From Pseudoalteromonas sp. 0303 (GTDB lineage: Bacteria; Pseudomonadota; Gammaproteobacteria; Enterobacterales; Alteromonadaceae): 48,556 nucleotides of DNA. Location of the stretch: the NCBI RefSeq assembly GCF_013349995.1, contig NZ_JABVXF010000034.1, positions 1 through 48,556 on the forward strand, read 5' to 3'. Shown one piece after another: positions 33,926 through 41,414 of this stretch (the stretch's first letter is position 1; each line of letters starts with the position of its first letter). The translations under genes and the position numbers were made by a program. The notes beneath the pieces are model-generated. The model was not told the DNA's origin and ran no database searches. It saw nothing but the letters and a program-made list of their open reading frames with translations.

Positions 33926-34501
33926 TTGTTTATGCATACGTCAATGGCCTCCGGGAAGTGGTTGCCGATTGGTTGCTTAAATCATCATACCCAACTGTTT
34001 GTTGGAGATAGGGTGATTGTAACCTTTTATGACATGCAAGGAGAGCTAGTCGATTTATCATTCGAATACCCGATCAGTAGTTCCGATCAGGGTGAGCCTC
34101 ATAATTGGCCACGTTCTGTTGCCGAGCATATAAACGTGCATGTTCCGCTGGTAAAAGCGGGCAAAATGACTGAACAAGGTTTAGTGGTTGCGTACCGTTC
34201 AAACCAAATTTATGCCCTTGAAGGCTCGGGCATTACGCATGTAAAAGTGGCGTTTAATTGCATCGCAAAATGTAAAGAGCGAGTGCAAGATAGTCTGCAA
34301 GATTATGACTATGTCTACCCACAAGCATGCAGCGATTACAGTGCAGGTGTTAAAGTACTGCAGCCAAAAACGGGCCATATTTATATGTGCAAACCGTGGC
34401 CATTTAGCGAGTTTTGTCGTGTTAAAGATTCACACAACCCGCTGTTTGAGCCAGGTGTAGGAAAAAGCTGGGCTATGGCTTGGCAGCAAGTATCGCATTA
34501 A
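33926..34501 (+). CDS. GbpA-like chitin/GlcNAc-binding protein lacking the LPMO domain
   Basis: The 191-residue product aligns with the second and last domains of GbpA: LFVGDRVIVTFYDMQGE and NQIYALEGSGITHVKVAF match domain 2, and YDYVYPQACSDYSAG with YMCKPWPFSEFC and FEPGVGKSWAMAWQQ match the C-terminal chitin-binding domain. The N-terminal AA10 LPMO domain, domain 3 and the signal peptide are missing. An in-frame TAG at 33914 excludes a longer start. TTG at 33926 has AGGG seven bases upstream; ATG at 33932 is the alternative. Cys155 and Cys164 could form the family disulfide, yet no export signal is visible. The gene sits behind a cyclic di-GMP riboswitch as gbpA does. Confidence 0.82.
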   Translation: MFMHTSMASGKWLPIGCLNHHTQLFVGDRVIVTFYDMQGELVDLSFEYPISSSDQGEPHNWPRSVAEHINVHVPLVKAGKMTEQGLVVAYRSNQIYALEGSGITHVKVAFNCIAKCKERVQDSLQDYDYVYPQACSDYSAGVKVLQPKTGHIYMCKPWPFSEFCRVKDSHNPLFEPGVGKSWAMAWQQVSH

Positions 34502-34535
34502 TAGTTTCCCCCTAAATGCTATTTTAGCATTGCTT

Positions 34536-34563
34536 AGCCCACTCAATTTGAGTGGGCTTTTTT
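34536..34563 (+). terminator. Terminator of the GbpA-like gene
   Basis: AGCCCACTC and GAGTGGGCT form a 9-base stem with loop AATTT, followed by six T residues. A second hairpin, AATGCTA-TTT-TAGCATT, stands just before it. Confidence 0.92.
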
Positions 34564-34654
34564 AATACCAACCCGCAATAATACTTAATTAAGCTGATTG
34601 GTATAATTCTGTGATAAACTGCTAGCAATTCGTTTTTTATTTTGGTTTTTTCTT

Positions 34655-36733
34655 GTGTCGTCAAATTCGTATTCTTTGTCTTTATTAGCGCATCCTCCTG
34701 TTGCAAAAAAACAGCCTCAGCAATTAACTACTCACCAACAGACTCGCACCGATAACTATTATTGGATGCGTGATGATGAGCGCGAAAATGAGGATGTATT
34801 AGCGCACTTAAATGCCGAAAACGATTATTGCGATAAACAACTTGCCGACATAAAACCACTGCGCGAACAGCTATTTAATGAGCTAAAAGACCGTATTGTT
34901 AAAGACGACAACACGGTACCCGTGAAAGATGGCCAATATTGGTATCACTCAGAAGTACGTGGTGATGATGAATATGCACGCCATTATCGCAGCAGCTCAA
35001 TAGAAGCGCGCGATAAGACCTTGTTGTTAGATGTAAATCAATTAGCCGGCGATTACGAATTTTATGAATTAGGCGAAGTGGCTATTAGCCCTGATGAGCA
35101 GTTACTTGCTTACTCTGAAGACACCGAAGGTCGCCGTATTTATACCGTGCGTTTTAAAAATATCGCCAGTGGTGAGATGTTTAGTGATGTGCTGGAATAC
35201 ACCGAAGGTCAAGTGGTGTGGGCTAATGATAACAAAACGGTGTTTTATGTGAAAAAAGACCTGCAAACCTTATTGGGTTTTCAGGTTTACCGCCATGTTT
35301 TAGGCACCCCGCAAGCCGATGACGTACTTGTTTATGAAGAGCAAGATAAAAGCTTCTTTATGGGGCTTGGCAAAAGCCGCGATGAAAGCCTTATTATTAT
35401 TGACCTTGCGACCACAGAAACAAACGATACTTGGGTGCTTGATGCCAATAACCCTGGGGGTGAATTTAGCGCCTTAATGCCACGCGAAGAAGGCCATGAG
35501 TTTGATGTCGATAAGCTAGGTGATACCTTTTACATTGTTACCAACTGGCAAGCGAAAAACTTTCGTTTAATGACCGCGACGCAAAGCACCATTGCCGATA
35601 AAAGTCTTTGGCAGGAGCATACACCGCATCGCGAGAACGTGTTGCTAGAAGGGGTCGAAATTTTCAATGACTACCTTATCCTCACTGAACGAGAGCTTGG
35701 CCAAACACGTTTTGTGGTAGTGGATCAGCAAGCAGAGCGTCTTACTTTAGAGTTTGATGACCCTTGCTATTATGCTGCTATTGCCATGAACCCTGAGCCG
35801 AATGTGAGCTCTGCGCGTATTTACTATTCAAGCTTAACGACGCCAGGTTCTTTGTATGATGTTGATTTAAAAACAGGTAACAAAATCTTATTAAAACAAC
35901 AGCAAGTGCTCGGGGATTTTAACCCAGAGCATTATCGCTCAGAACGCTTAATGGTTACCGCAAGAGATGGTGAGCAAGTGCCGGTTTCTTTGGTTTATCG
36001 TATTGATAAATTTAATAAAGATGGTACTAACCCGCTGTTGCAATATGGCTATGGCGCGTACGGTATTACCATCGATCCTAGCTTTTCAAGTAGCTCACTA
36101 AGCTTGCTTGACCGAGGCTTTGTTTATGCGATTGCACATATTCGTGGCGGCGAAATGCTAGGTCGTCATTGGTATGAGCAAGGTAAAAAGCAAAATAAGC
36201 AAAATAGCTTTAGCGATTTTATTGATGTTACTCATGCGCTTACAGAGCAAGGCTATGCACACCCAGAAAAAGTATTTGCGTCTGGTGGCAGTGCTGGTGG
36301 CTTATTAATGGGCGCTGTGGTTAACCAAGCACCTGAGCTTTATTTAGGTATTGGTTGTCATGTACCATTTTTAGATGTGCTAACCACTATGCTTGATGAG
36401 AGTATTCCACTGACGACCAATGAATATGACGAATGGGGTAACCCAAATGATCCTGCGTTTTATGATGTGATTCAGGCGTACTCGCCGTACGATAATATCA
36501 AGTCGCAGGCTTACCCTAATATTCTTGTTACCACCGGGTTCCACGACTCTCAAGTGCAATACTGGGAGCCAATGAAATGGGTTGCTAAGCTGCGTGAACT
36601 TAAAACCGATGACAACATTTTGGTGTTTAAAACCGACATGGATGCAGGCCATGGCGGCGCATCGGGTCGCTTTAAAAGCCTTGAGGAAAAGGCATTAGAA
36701 ATGGCGTTTTTTATTGCTTTATTACCGAATTAA
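34655..36733 (+). CDS. ptrB: Oligopeptidase B (S9 prolyl oligopeptidase family)
   Basis: This 692-residue cytosolic serine peptidase begins with a beta-propeller (residues about 70-400, with YYWMRDDERENEDVLAHL before it) and ends in an alpha/beta hydrolase domain. The nucleophile is Ser546 in ASGGSAGGLLMG; the catalytic His is in DAGHGGASGRF. Oligopeptidase B cleaves after basic residues in short peptides; length and motifs match E. coli PtrB. The start is GTG at 34655, with a TATAAT-like element upstream (TATAATT). Confidence 0.93.
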   Translation: MSSNSYSLSLLAHPPVAKKQPQQLTTHQQTRTDNYYWMRDDERENEDVLAHLNAENDYCDKQLADIKPLREQLFNELKDRIVKDDNTVPVKDGQYWYHSEVRGDDEYARHYRSSSIEARDKTLLLDVNQLAGDYEFYELGEVAISPDEQLLAYSEDTEGRRIYTVRFKNIASGEMFSDVLEYTEGQVVWANDNKTVFYVKKDLQTLLGFQVYRHVLGTPQADDVLVYEEQDKSFFMGLGKSRDESLIIIDLATTETNDTWVLDANNPGGEFSALMPREEGHEFDVDKLGDTFYIVTNWQAKNFRLMTATQSTIADKSLWQEHTPHRENVLLEGVEIFNDYLILTERELGQTRFVVVDQQAERLTLEFDDPCYYAAIAMNPEPNVSSARIYYSSLTTPGSLYDVDLKTGNKILLKQQQVLGDFNPEHYRSERLMVTARDGEQVPVSLVYRIDKFNKDGTNPLLQYGYGAYGITIDPSFSSSSLSLLDRGFVYAIAHIRGGEMLGRHWYEQGKKQNKQNSFSDFIDVTHALTEQGYAHPEKVFASGGSAGGLLMGAVVNQAPELYLGIGCHVPFLDVLTTMLDESIPLTTNEYDEWGNPNDPAFYDVIQAYSPYDNIKSQAYPNILVTTGFHDSQVQYWEPMKWVAKLRELKTDDNILVFKTDMDAGHGGASGRFKSLEEKALEMAFFIALLPN

Positions 36734-36799
36734 GGCTTAGATAAATAAGTAAATAAATTTTATAAGCGTAAACTTAAGTTGTATTTCAAAGGGGTGAGC

Positions 36800-37201
36800 A
36801 TGTTTAAAGCCCATGGTGATTGGCGTTATTTTGTTGAGCCGCCAGTGATTTATGTGGAAGTTAGTGGCAGCTTTAATAAAGAAGCCGTTGCTTCATTTAG
36901 TATTGAAGTCGGTCAAGAAATCATGAAGTACCCTGAAAATTCAATTCAGTATGCTGTGGTTAATTTGGAACAATTTGAATTAGCAACTGCAGATAGTATT
37001 GAGATTGCAAAGGCTTACTTTCAGGCTGTAAAAGCGCGGGGTTACAAACGCGTTGATTATATTAAAGCGAATATCATTGCTCGCAATTTATTAGAGACAG
37101 TTTGGTCAGGTGTAGAAATGGATATTAATTTTCACCCAGATGCTGAAAGCTTTTTTCAAGCAAGACCCGAGTACGATAATTTAAGAAAGTGGTTAAAGTA
37201 A
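36800..37201 (+). CDS. Hypothetical protein, possibly STAS-like fold
   Basis: I start at ATG 36800 (MFKAHGDWRYF), with AGGGGTGAG upstream; seven in-frame codons before it are unlikely to be used. The 133-residue protein alternates strands and helices (VIYVEVSGSFNKEAV, QYAVVNLEQFELAT), somewhat like SpoIIAA/STAS-type proteins. No membrane segment or signal. Function unknown. It lies about 66 bases after oligopeptidase B and may be a separate gene. Confidence 0.65.
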   Translation: MFKAHGDWRYFVEPPVIYVEVSGSFNKEAVASFSIEVGQEIMKYPENSIQYAVVNLEQFELATADSIEIAKAYFQAVKARGYKRVDYIKANIIARNLLETVWSGVEMDINFHPDAESFFQARPEYDNLRKWLK

Positions 37202-37330
37202 GGAGACCACCCGAAATTCAGTGTTCGTGCGCTTTATCAATTCATAACGTTGTTCAAACTGTTGCTGCTGCAATCTTGATGGATATCCTTGAATAGGTTT
37301 ACTGTCTAAACTACCTAGCCCATGCTCTAG
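37196..37330 (-). pseudogene. Possible coding remnant downstream of cheW-CZB
   Basis: On the minus strand a frame of about 44 codons reads SKPIQGYPSRLQQQQFEQRY and on to FRVVSLL before a stop. It looks protein-like but has a TAG just before it and no ATG or GTG start with a ribosome binding site. It could be the decayed C-terminus of a lost gene or a chance frame. Confidence 0.2.
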
Positions 37331-37341
37331 CTAACTAGCAA

Positions 37342-38190
37342 CTAAAAAAGCCCATACTCTTCGGTTTCTTCTGCTTCGTGGCGCATAAGGTGCTCTGGGC
37401 GGAAGATGGCACTTGGGTCTAATAATAAGCTGTGTTTATGATTCATTTTAATTAGTCCGCGCATCATGTTTTTAGTTTGCGGATCAACATCAAAACCAAC
37501 CGAGGTAAGTTGGTCTAACGGCTTGATGTCTTCTTTCTTTACGTTGATGTTGTCTTCTACTTTGTCGACTAGAAGGCCTATATGAGGCGTTACGCCGTCT
37601 TTTGTGGTGAAGATGATGATTGGCTTGTAATCAAGAATGATCTGCTCACGTGCCGATTCAAACAATCTAATAAGCTGGTTGAATGTTTGGCGCTTTTTCT
37701 CTGCAAATAGGCTAATCACCTTGTCGTGAGGTTGGCTTTTTTGCAATTCTAATAACTCACCGGCCATAGCATGTAATTCACGGTGTGGCTTATCAAACTT
37801 GGCTAAGATACTTTGTAAATCTTCGTTATCGGTTTCGAAGTTGTTATACCAACGACCGAAAGCACATTTGTCTGGATCTGTGGCTTTTGTAAAAGGCGCA
37901 CCTGTTACTAGGCTATTTTCTAGAGCATCTAGCCAATCTAAATGGTCTTTCTCTCTTTCGACTAAAAGGTCGGATAATTCGGTATTGGTCTCTTTGGTTG
38001 AGTGATTGTTTAATACAATTCCTAAATCAAAGATAGGCGTTGGGGTTTCCATATAATCTTTAACCCCAATGAAGCTTTTATTTTCATTTGGCAACGACGT
38101 TAAATTTCCTTCGTAACGCTCAGTTAGAAGAATATCGAGAATTTTTAGTGAAATGGTCTTTTGGCCAACTCGAAAATTAATCAGATCCAT
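37342..38190 (-). CDS. CheW-like protein with inserted CZB zinc-binding domain
   Basis: The 282-residue protein starts with a CheW-like strand region (residues about 1-62: INFRVGQKTISLKILDILLTERY, TPTPIFDLGIVL). It is then interrupted by a CZB (chemoreceptor zinc-binding) domain at about 80-175 and resumes CheW (about 188-265: KPIIIFTTKDGVTPHIGLLVDKVEDNINV). The CZB ligands are visible: His83 in KDHLDWLDALENSL, Cys109 in DKCAFGRWY, and His136 and His140 in KPHRELHAMAG. CheW couples receptors to CheA. The CZB insert would bind zinc and might make coupling depend on zinc or oxidants. It lies 67 bases after a solute-binding protein gene, with no CheA nearby. Confidence 0.85.
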   Translation of the reverse strand: MDLINFRVGQKTISLKILDILLTERYEGNLTSLPNENKSFIGVKDYMETPTPIFDLGIVLNNHSTKETNTELSDLLVEREKDHLDWLDALENSLVTGAPFTKATDPDKCAFGRWYNNFETDNEDLQSILAKFDKPHRELHAMAGELLELQKSQPHDKVISLFAEKKRQTFNQLIRLFESAREQIILDYKPIIIFTTKDGVTPHIGLLVDKVEDNINVKKEDIKPLDQLTSVGFDVDPQTKNMMRGLIKMNHKHSLLLDPSAIFRPEHLMRHEAEETEEYGLF

Positions 38191-38257
38191 ATTTCCCTCA
38201 AAGCCTTGTTAAGTCTCTATAGCATAGAACATTATTGTAATTTAGTCGTAGTTTAAC

Positions 38258-39382
38258 CTAATTACTTTTAAAATATGAGCGGTAGATTTTTTTGTTATTT
38301 CCAGAAGTGTGAGTGTTAAATAGATCAGCGAAATCTGATGTATCAGTAAAGAGTCGATTTAGCTCGGTCAGTAGGCATTGATTGTTTAGTGGTGTTGGGC
38401 ATTTTTGGGCAGCGCTAACAAGTGCAACAGCATTCAAATAACCTTCAAATATAATTCTATTCGCACTAGTGTGATAAGGCTCTATATCTTCAATAAATTG
38501 CTTACACCAAGGGTTTTTACAGTTATTTGGGTCAGGTACCACTTCAGTGACCATAATGTTGGCGGGCTGCTTAATTCGCTGATATAAATCATGACTCGAT
38601 ACGAAAGACACCGAAGTATAGTCTGGGTTGAAGCTTTGTTTGTTTGCAGCGTTAACAAATTCAGCGAGAGGCTTGTAGGTGCCGACTAAACAAATTGCGG
38701 TTGCATTACTTTCTTTTAGAAGCGCTAAAGCTTTTGAAATATCATCACTATTGCGCTTAAACCGTGCGACTTCTACAGGTTTAATACCATGTATTTTTAG
38801 GGCGTTAACGAGATTGCTCTCTACCATATAACCAAACTCATCGGCTTGGATCATTAAGCCAATTTTTTCATGCTTACGCTCTTTAACTAGGTAGTTAATT
38901 TGCTCTATGGCTTCATCTTGGTAGCTCGCACGAAGATTAAATACATTCGGCATTGAGCTGTTATGTAAAAAGTCAGCGCCTGTAAATGGCATGAGAAATG
39001 GAATACGGTGTCTATCTAGCAGGGGCTTAATTGCATGAGCTGTTGGCGTGCCCATAGAGCCAAAAATCGCATGGATCTTTTGATCAAATAAAAACTCGCG
39101 GGTATTCACTACGGTATTTTTTGGCTCATAGCCATCATCAGCTAAGATCAGATCGATACTTTGGCCATTAATACCGTTTTCTTTGTTGATTTTGTTAAAG
39201 TAAATATTACTGCCAAGCGCTAGCTGTTCACCTATTTGCTTAGCAGGTCCAGTCAGTGCCGTCGACATCCCGAGTTTAATGGTAGGTTGTTCGTGTTCAG
39301 CTAAAGCTAACTGAGATAGTAGCAAGGCATAAAAACATAAACACTTAATGGCTGTTATTTTGAAGTGATTTATAGTGAGCAT
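38258..39382 (-). CDS. Periplasmic Leu/Ile/Val-type solute-binding protein, orphan
   Basis: After a signal peptide (cleavage near ALLLSQLALA) the protein has the type I periplasmic binding fold of the LivJ/Peripla_BP_6 family: IKLGMSTALTGPAKQIGEQL, DDGYEPKNTVVNTREFL, IFGSMGTPTAHAIKPLL and LMPFTGADFLHNSS. Ligands are usually amino acids, amides or short-chain acids. No ABC permease or ATPase gene is next to it, so it may feed a distant transporter or a sensor. Its start overlaps the tmcA stop by 38 bases, and a CheW-CZB gene follows. Confidence 0.85.
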   Translation of the reverse strand: MLTINHFKITAIKCLCFYALLLSQLALAEHEQPTIKLGMSTALTGPAKQIGEQLALGSNIYFNKINKENGINGQSIDLILADDGYEPKNTVVNTREFLFDQKIHAIFGSMGTPTAHAIKPLLDRHRIPFLMPFTGADFLHNSSMPNVFNLRASYQDEAIEQINYLVKERKHEKIGLMIQADEFGYMVESNLVNALKIHGIKPVEVARFKRNSDDISKALALLKESNATAICLVGTYKPLAEFVNAANKQSFNPDYTSVSFVSSHDLYQRIKQPANIMVTEVVPDPNNCKNPWCKQFIEDIEPYHTSANRIIFEGYLNAVALVSAAQKCPTPLNNQCLLTELNRLFTDTSDFADLFNTHTSGNNKKIYRSYFKSN

Positions 39383-41414
39383 ACCAACCTTGCACTGCGG
39401 TTTTGAACTGTGAGTCTAAGTCTTTTTTACCTGTAAAACCGGCTTCTTCGATCAAGCTATTTACAGGGGTTTGCTGTAATACTAGTCGAATAAGGATGAA
39501 TTTTGTATGTTCATCTAATAAATTTAGACTAATTGGTGTGCTCCAAATCATTTTCCATAGCAATGGCTGTACTTGGAAGAGGTTAATGTCACCGGTTAAC
39601 AGTCGCTCAGCTCTTGTATTTAAGGCAGAAGATAAGGAACTTTTTGGTAAGCCTTTGAATAGTTCTGCAATAAGCTGCCAAGGAAGTGAGCTAAAATGAC
39701 CAAGGAGTTGCAAAGACAGGTCTTGTTTAAATTCCTCTATTAAGAGTGCTGCGCTATCTGTGCTTTGCTTACCTAACGCTTTAATCACTAAAGCAGCATG
39801 TTCAGCCGTTGCTTTGTCATGACTAAATCCAAGCTTAACAATATTAAAGCCATTACTTTGCCAAAACTTAACTAACGCTGCATTGGCGCCAAAACTGGCA
39901 CCAAAATAACTGCAATTATTTAATTGGCTTTCGCAGTAGTTTAACAGGGCTGAGCCAATACCTTGTTGATGACATTCAGGTGCAACAGCTATTCTCACAA
40001 CTCTCGCTGAGCGTTTACACAAGTCTTCTGTATTTCCGCTCAATTGAGTCAGAGTTTGCGCCATTAAATGACCATGAGGCCTGCGCTTTCCTTTTATTAC
40101 TTGCTCTGCGATTTCTGGTGCTAAGCCACCCTCAATAGCGATTAAGCAAACGGCTTTTAATGCATTTTCTTGTTTGCAGATCGATAGCTGTAACTCTGGG
40201 GCATCAAGCAATTGGCGTAAGTCGTTTACCGTGGTTTGGTAATGAGCCAACGCCAGTAGCGCCATAACTTGGCTAAGTAGCTGCTCATCATCAACAAGTT
40301 GCTCTTTGCTTATGTTTTCAAATTGGTAAGACTTACCACTCTGCGTATCTAGGTACTTTGCATCGAGAAGTAATAGTTCGCGTAGGCTATTTTCGAGAGG
40401 GTCATGTTTAGCAAAACGAATTGGCTCATCCAAAGTAATAGTCTTTAGCGATTTATATTGGCTACGTAAGTAATGTAAAAAGCGCAACGTGTAACCACGC
40501 CCATTCCCTTCATAACCAACCATAGTGCTCGCAAATACGATTCGTGGATAACTTTTTAGTATCTCTAATAGCATAGGAACCGGAATCGCCGCAGCTTCGT
40601 CGACAAATAACAGATCGCAGTCTGGCTTTTCATGTAGCAGTATATCTGGCGCAATATAGCTAAGGTTAGCTAGTTGTTTACAGTTTTGCTCTTTGCTAAC
40701 ACCAAGCTCAGTGGCTAAATGCTTAAAACTTGTTTGTACGGCTTTGGCTTGGGTGGCACAAATAAGGATTCTTTTATCTTGAAGACTTGCTGCTGCAATC
40801 CCTAAAGCAGCTGACTTACCACGACCTCGGTCTGCACTGATCACAAAAGGACGATTAGCGCGCCCTGTTGCGGTTTTAATAATTTGCTCAACACATGCTT
40901 GTTGTTGCTGATAATTTATCTCAGCAGTTGCTGGCGATACTGATTGGTAAGCAGGGAGCGAGTGTTCAGTAAAATAATGTGGCTGCAACTTTAGCTTGGA
41001 GAATAAACGCTGATTAAAAAAGCTGTGTTTAATTTCTTCGCCATAAGAGGTAATACTAGTGAGTGCAGGGTCTTGCCACTTATCGTCATCGGGCAGCAAC
41101 AGTATCAGTACACCACCTGCTTTTACGGTACCTGCAAGCGCGGCTAGTTTATCGGCATATAAGCCGCTAAAACCATCAAAAATTGCGTGATGAAACTCTT
41201 GACCAAGAATTTGGTGAGCATGTTTTGGAAACTCACTATTTGCTAATAATGAGTTGCTACTGAAAACATAGGTATTTTTAAGCGCTAATTGGTTTGCAAA
41301 CTGATAGCACCAAGTTTCGCTGCCTTGCACAATGACAAGCTGGCGATGCTTTGCGATCACCAGCTCATTACACAGTGCTGTTAAATACTCATTATAAGGC
41401 TTGAAGTCTTGCAT
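39345..41414 (-). CDS. tmcA: tRNA(Met) cytidine acetyltransferase TmcA
   Basis: TmcA forms N4-acetylcytidine at the wobble base of elongator tRNA-Met, using acetyl-CoA and ATP. The 689-residue protein has the Walker A motif ADRGRGKSA at 194-202, DEAAAIP as Walker B/motif II and a GNAT domain with VRIAVAPECHQQGIGSALL. Size and domain order match the family. The start overlaps the uvrD stop by 23 bases, and the stop overlaps the solute-binding protein gene. Confidence 0.93.
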   Translation of the reverse strand: MQDFKPYNEYLTALCNELVIAKHRQLVIVQGSETWCYQFANQLALKNTYVFSSNSLLANSEFPKHAHQILGQEFHHAIFDGFSGLYADKLAALAGTVKAGGVLILLLPDDDKWQDPALTSITSYGEEIKHSFFNQRLFSKLKLQPHYFTEHSLPAYQSVSPATAEINYQQQQACVEQIIKTATGRANRPFVISADRGRGKSAALGIAAASLQDKRILICATQAKAVQTSFKHLATELGVSKEQNCKQLANLSYIAPDILLHEKPDCDLLFVDEAAAIPVPMLLEILKSYPRIVFASTMVGYEGNGRGYTLRFLHYLRSQYKSLKTITLDEPIRFAKHDPLENSLRELLLLDAKYLDTQSGKSYQFENISKEQLVDDEQLLSQVMALLALAHYQTTVNDLRQLLDAPELQLSICKQENALKAVCLIAIEGGLAPEIAEQVIKGKRRPHGHLMAQTLTQLSGNTEDLCKRSARVVRIAVAPECHQQGIGSALLNYCESQLNNCSYFGASFGANAALVKFWQSNGFNIVKLGFSHDKATAEHAALVIKALGKQSTDSAALLIEEFKQDLSLQLLGHFSSLPWQLIAELFKGLPKSSLSSALNTRAERLLTGDINLFQVQPLLWKMIWSTPISLNLLDEHTKFILIRLVLQQTPVNSLIEEAGFTGKKDLDSQFKTAVQGWYAHYKSLQNNSH

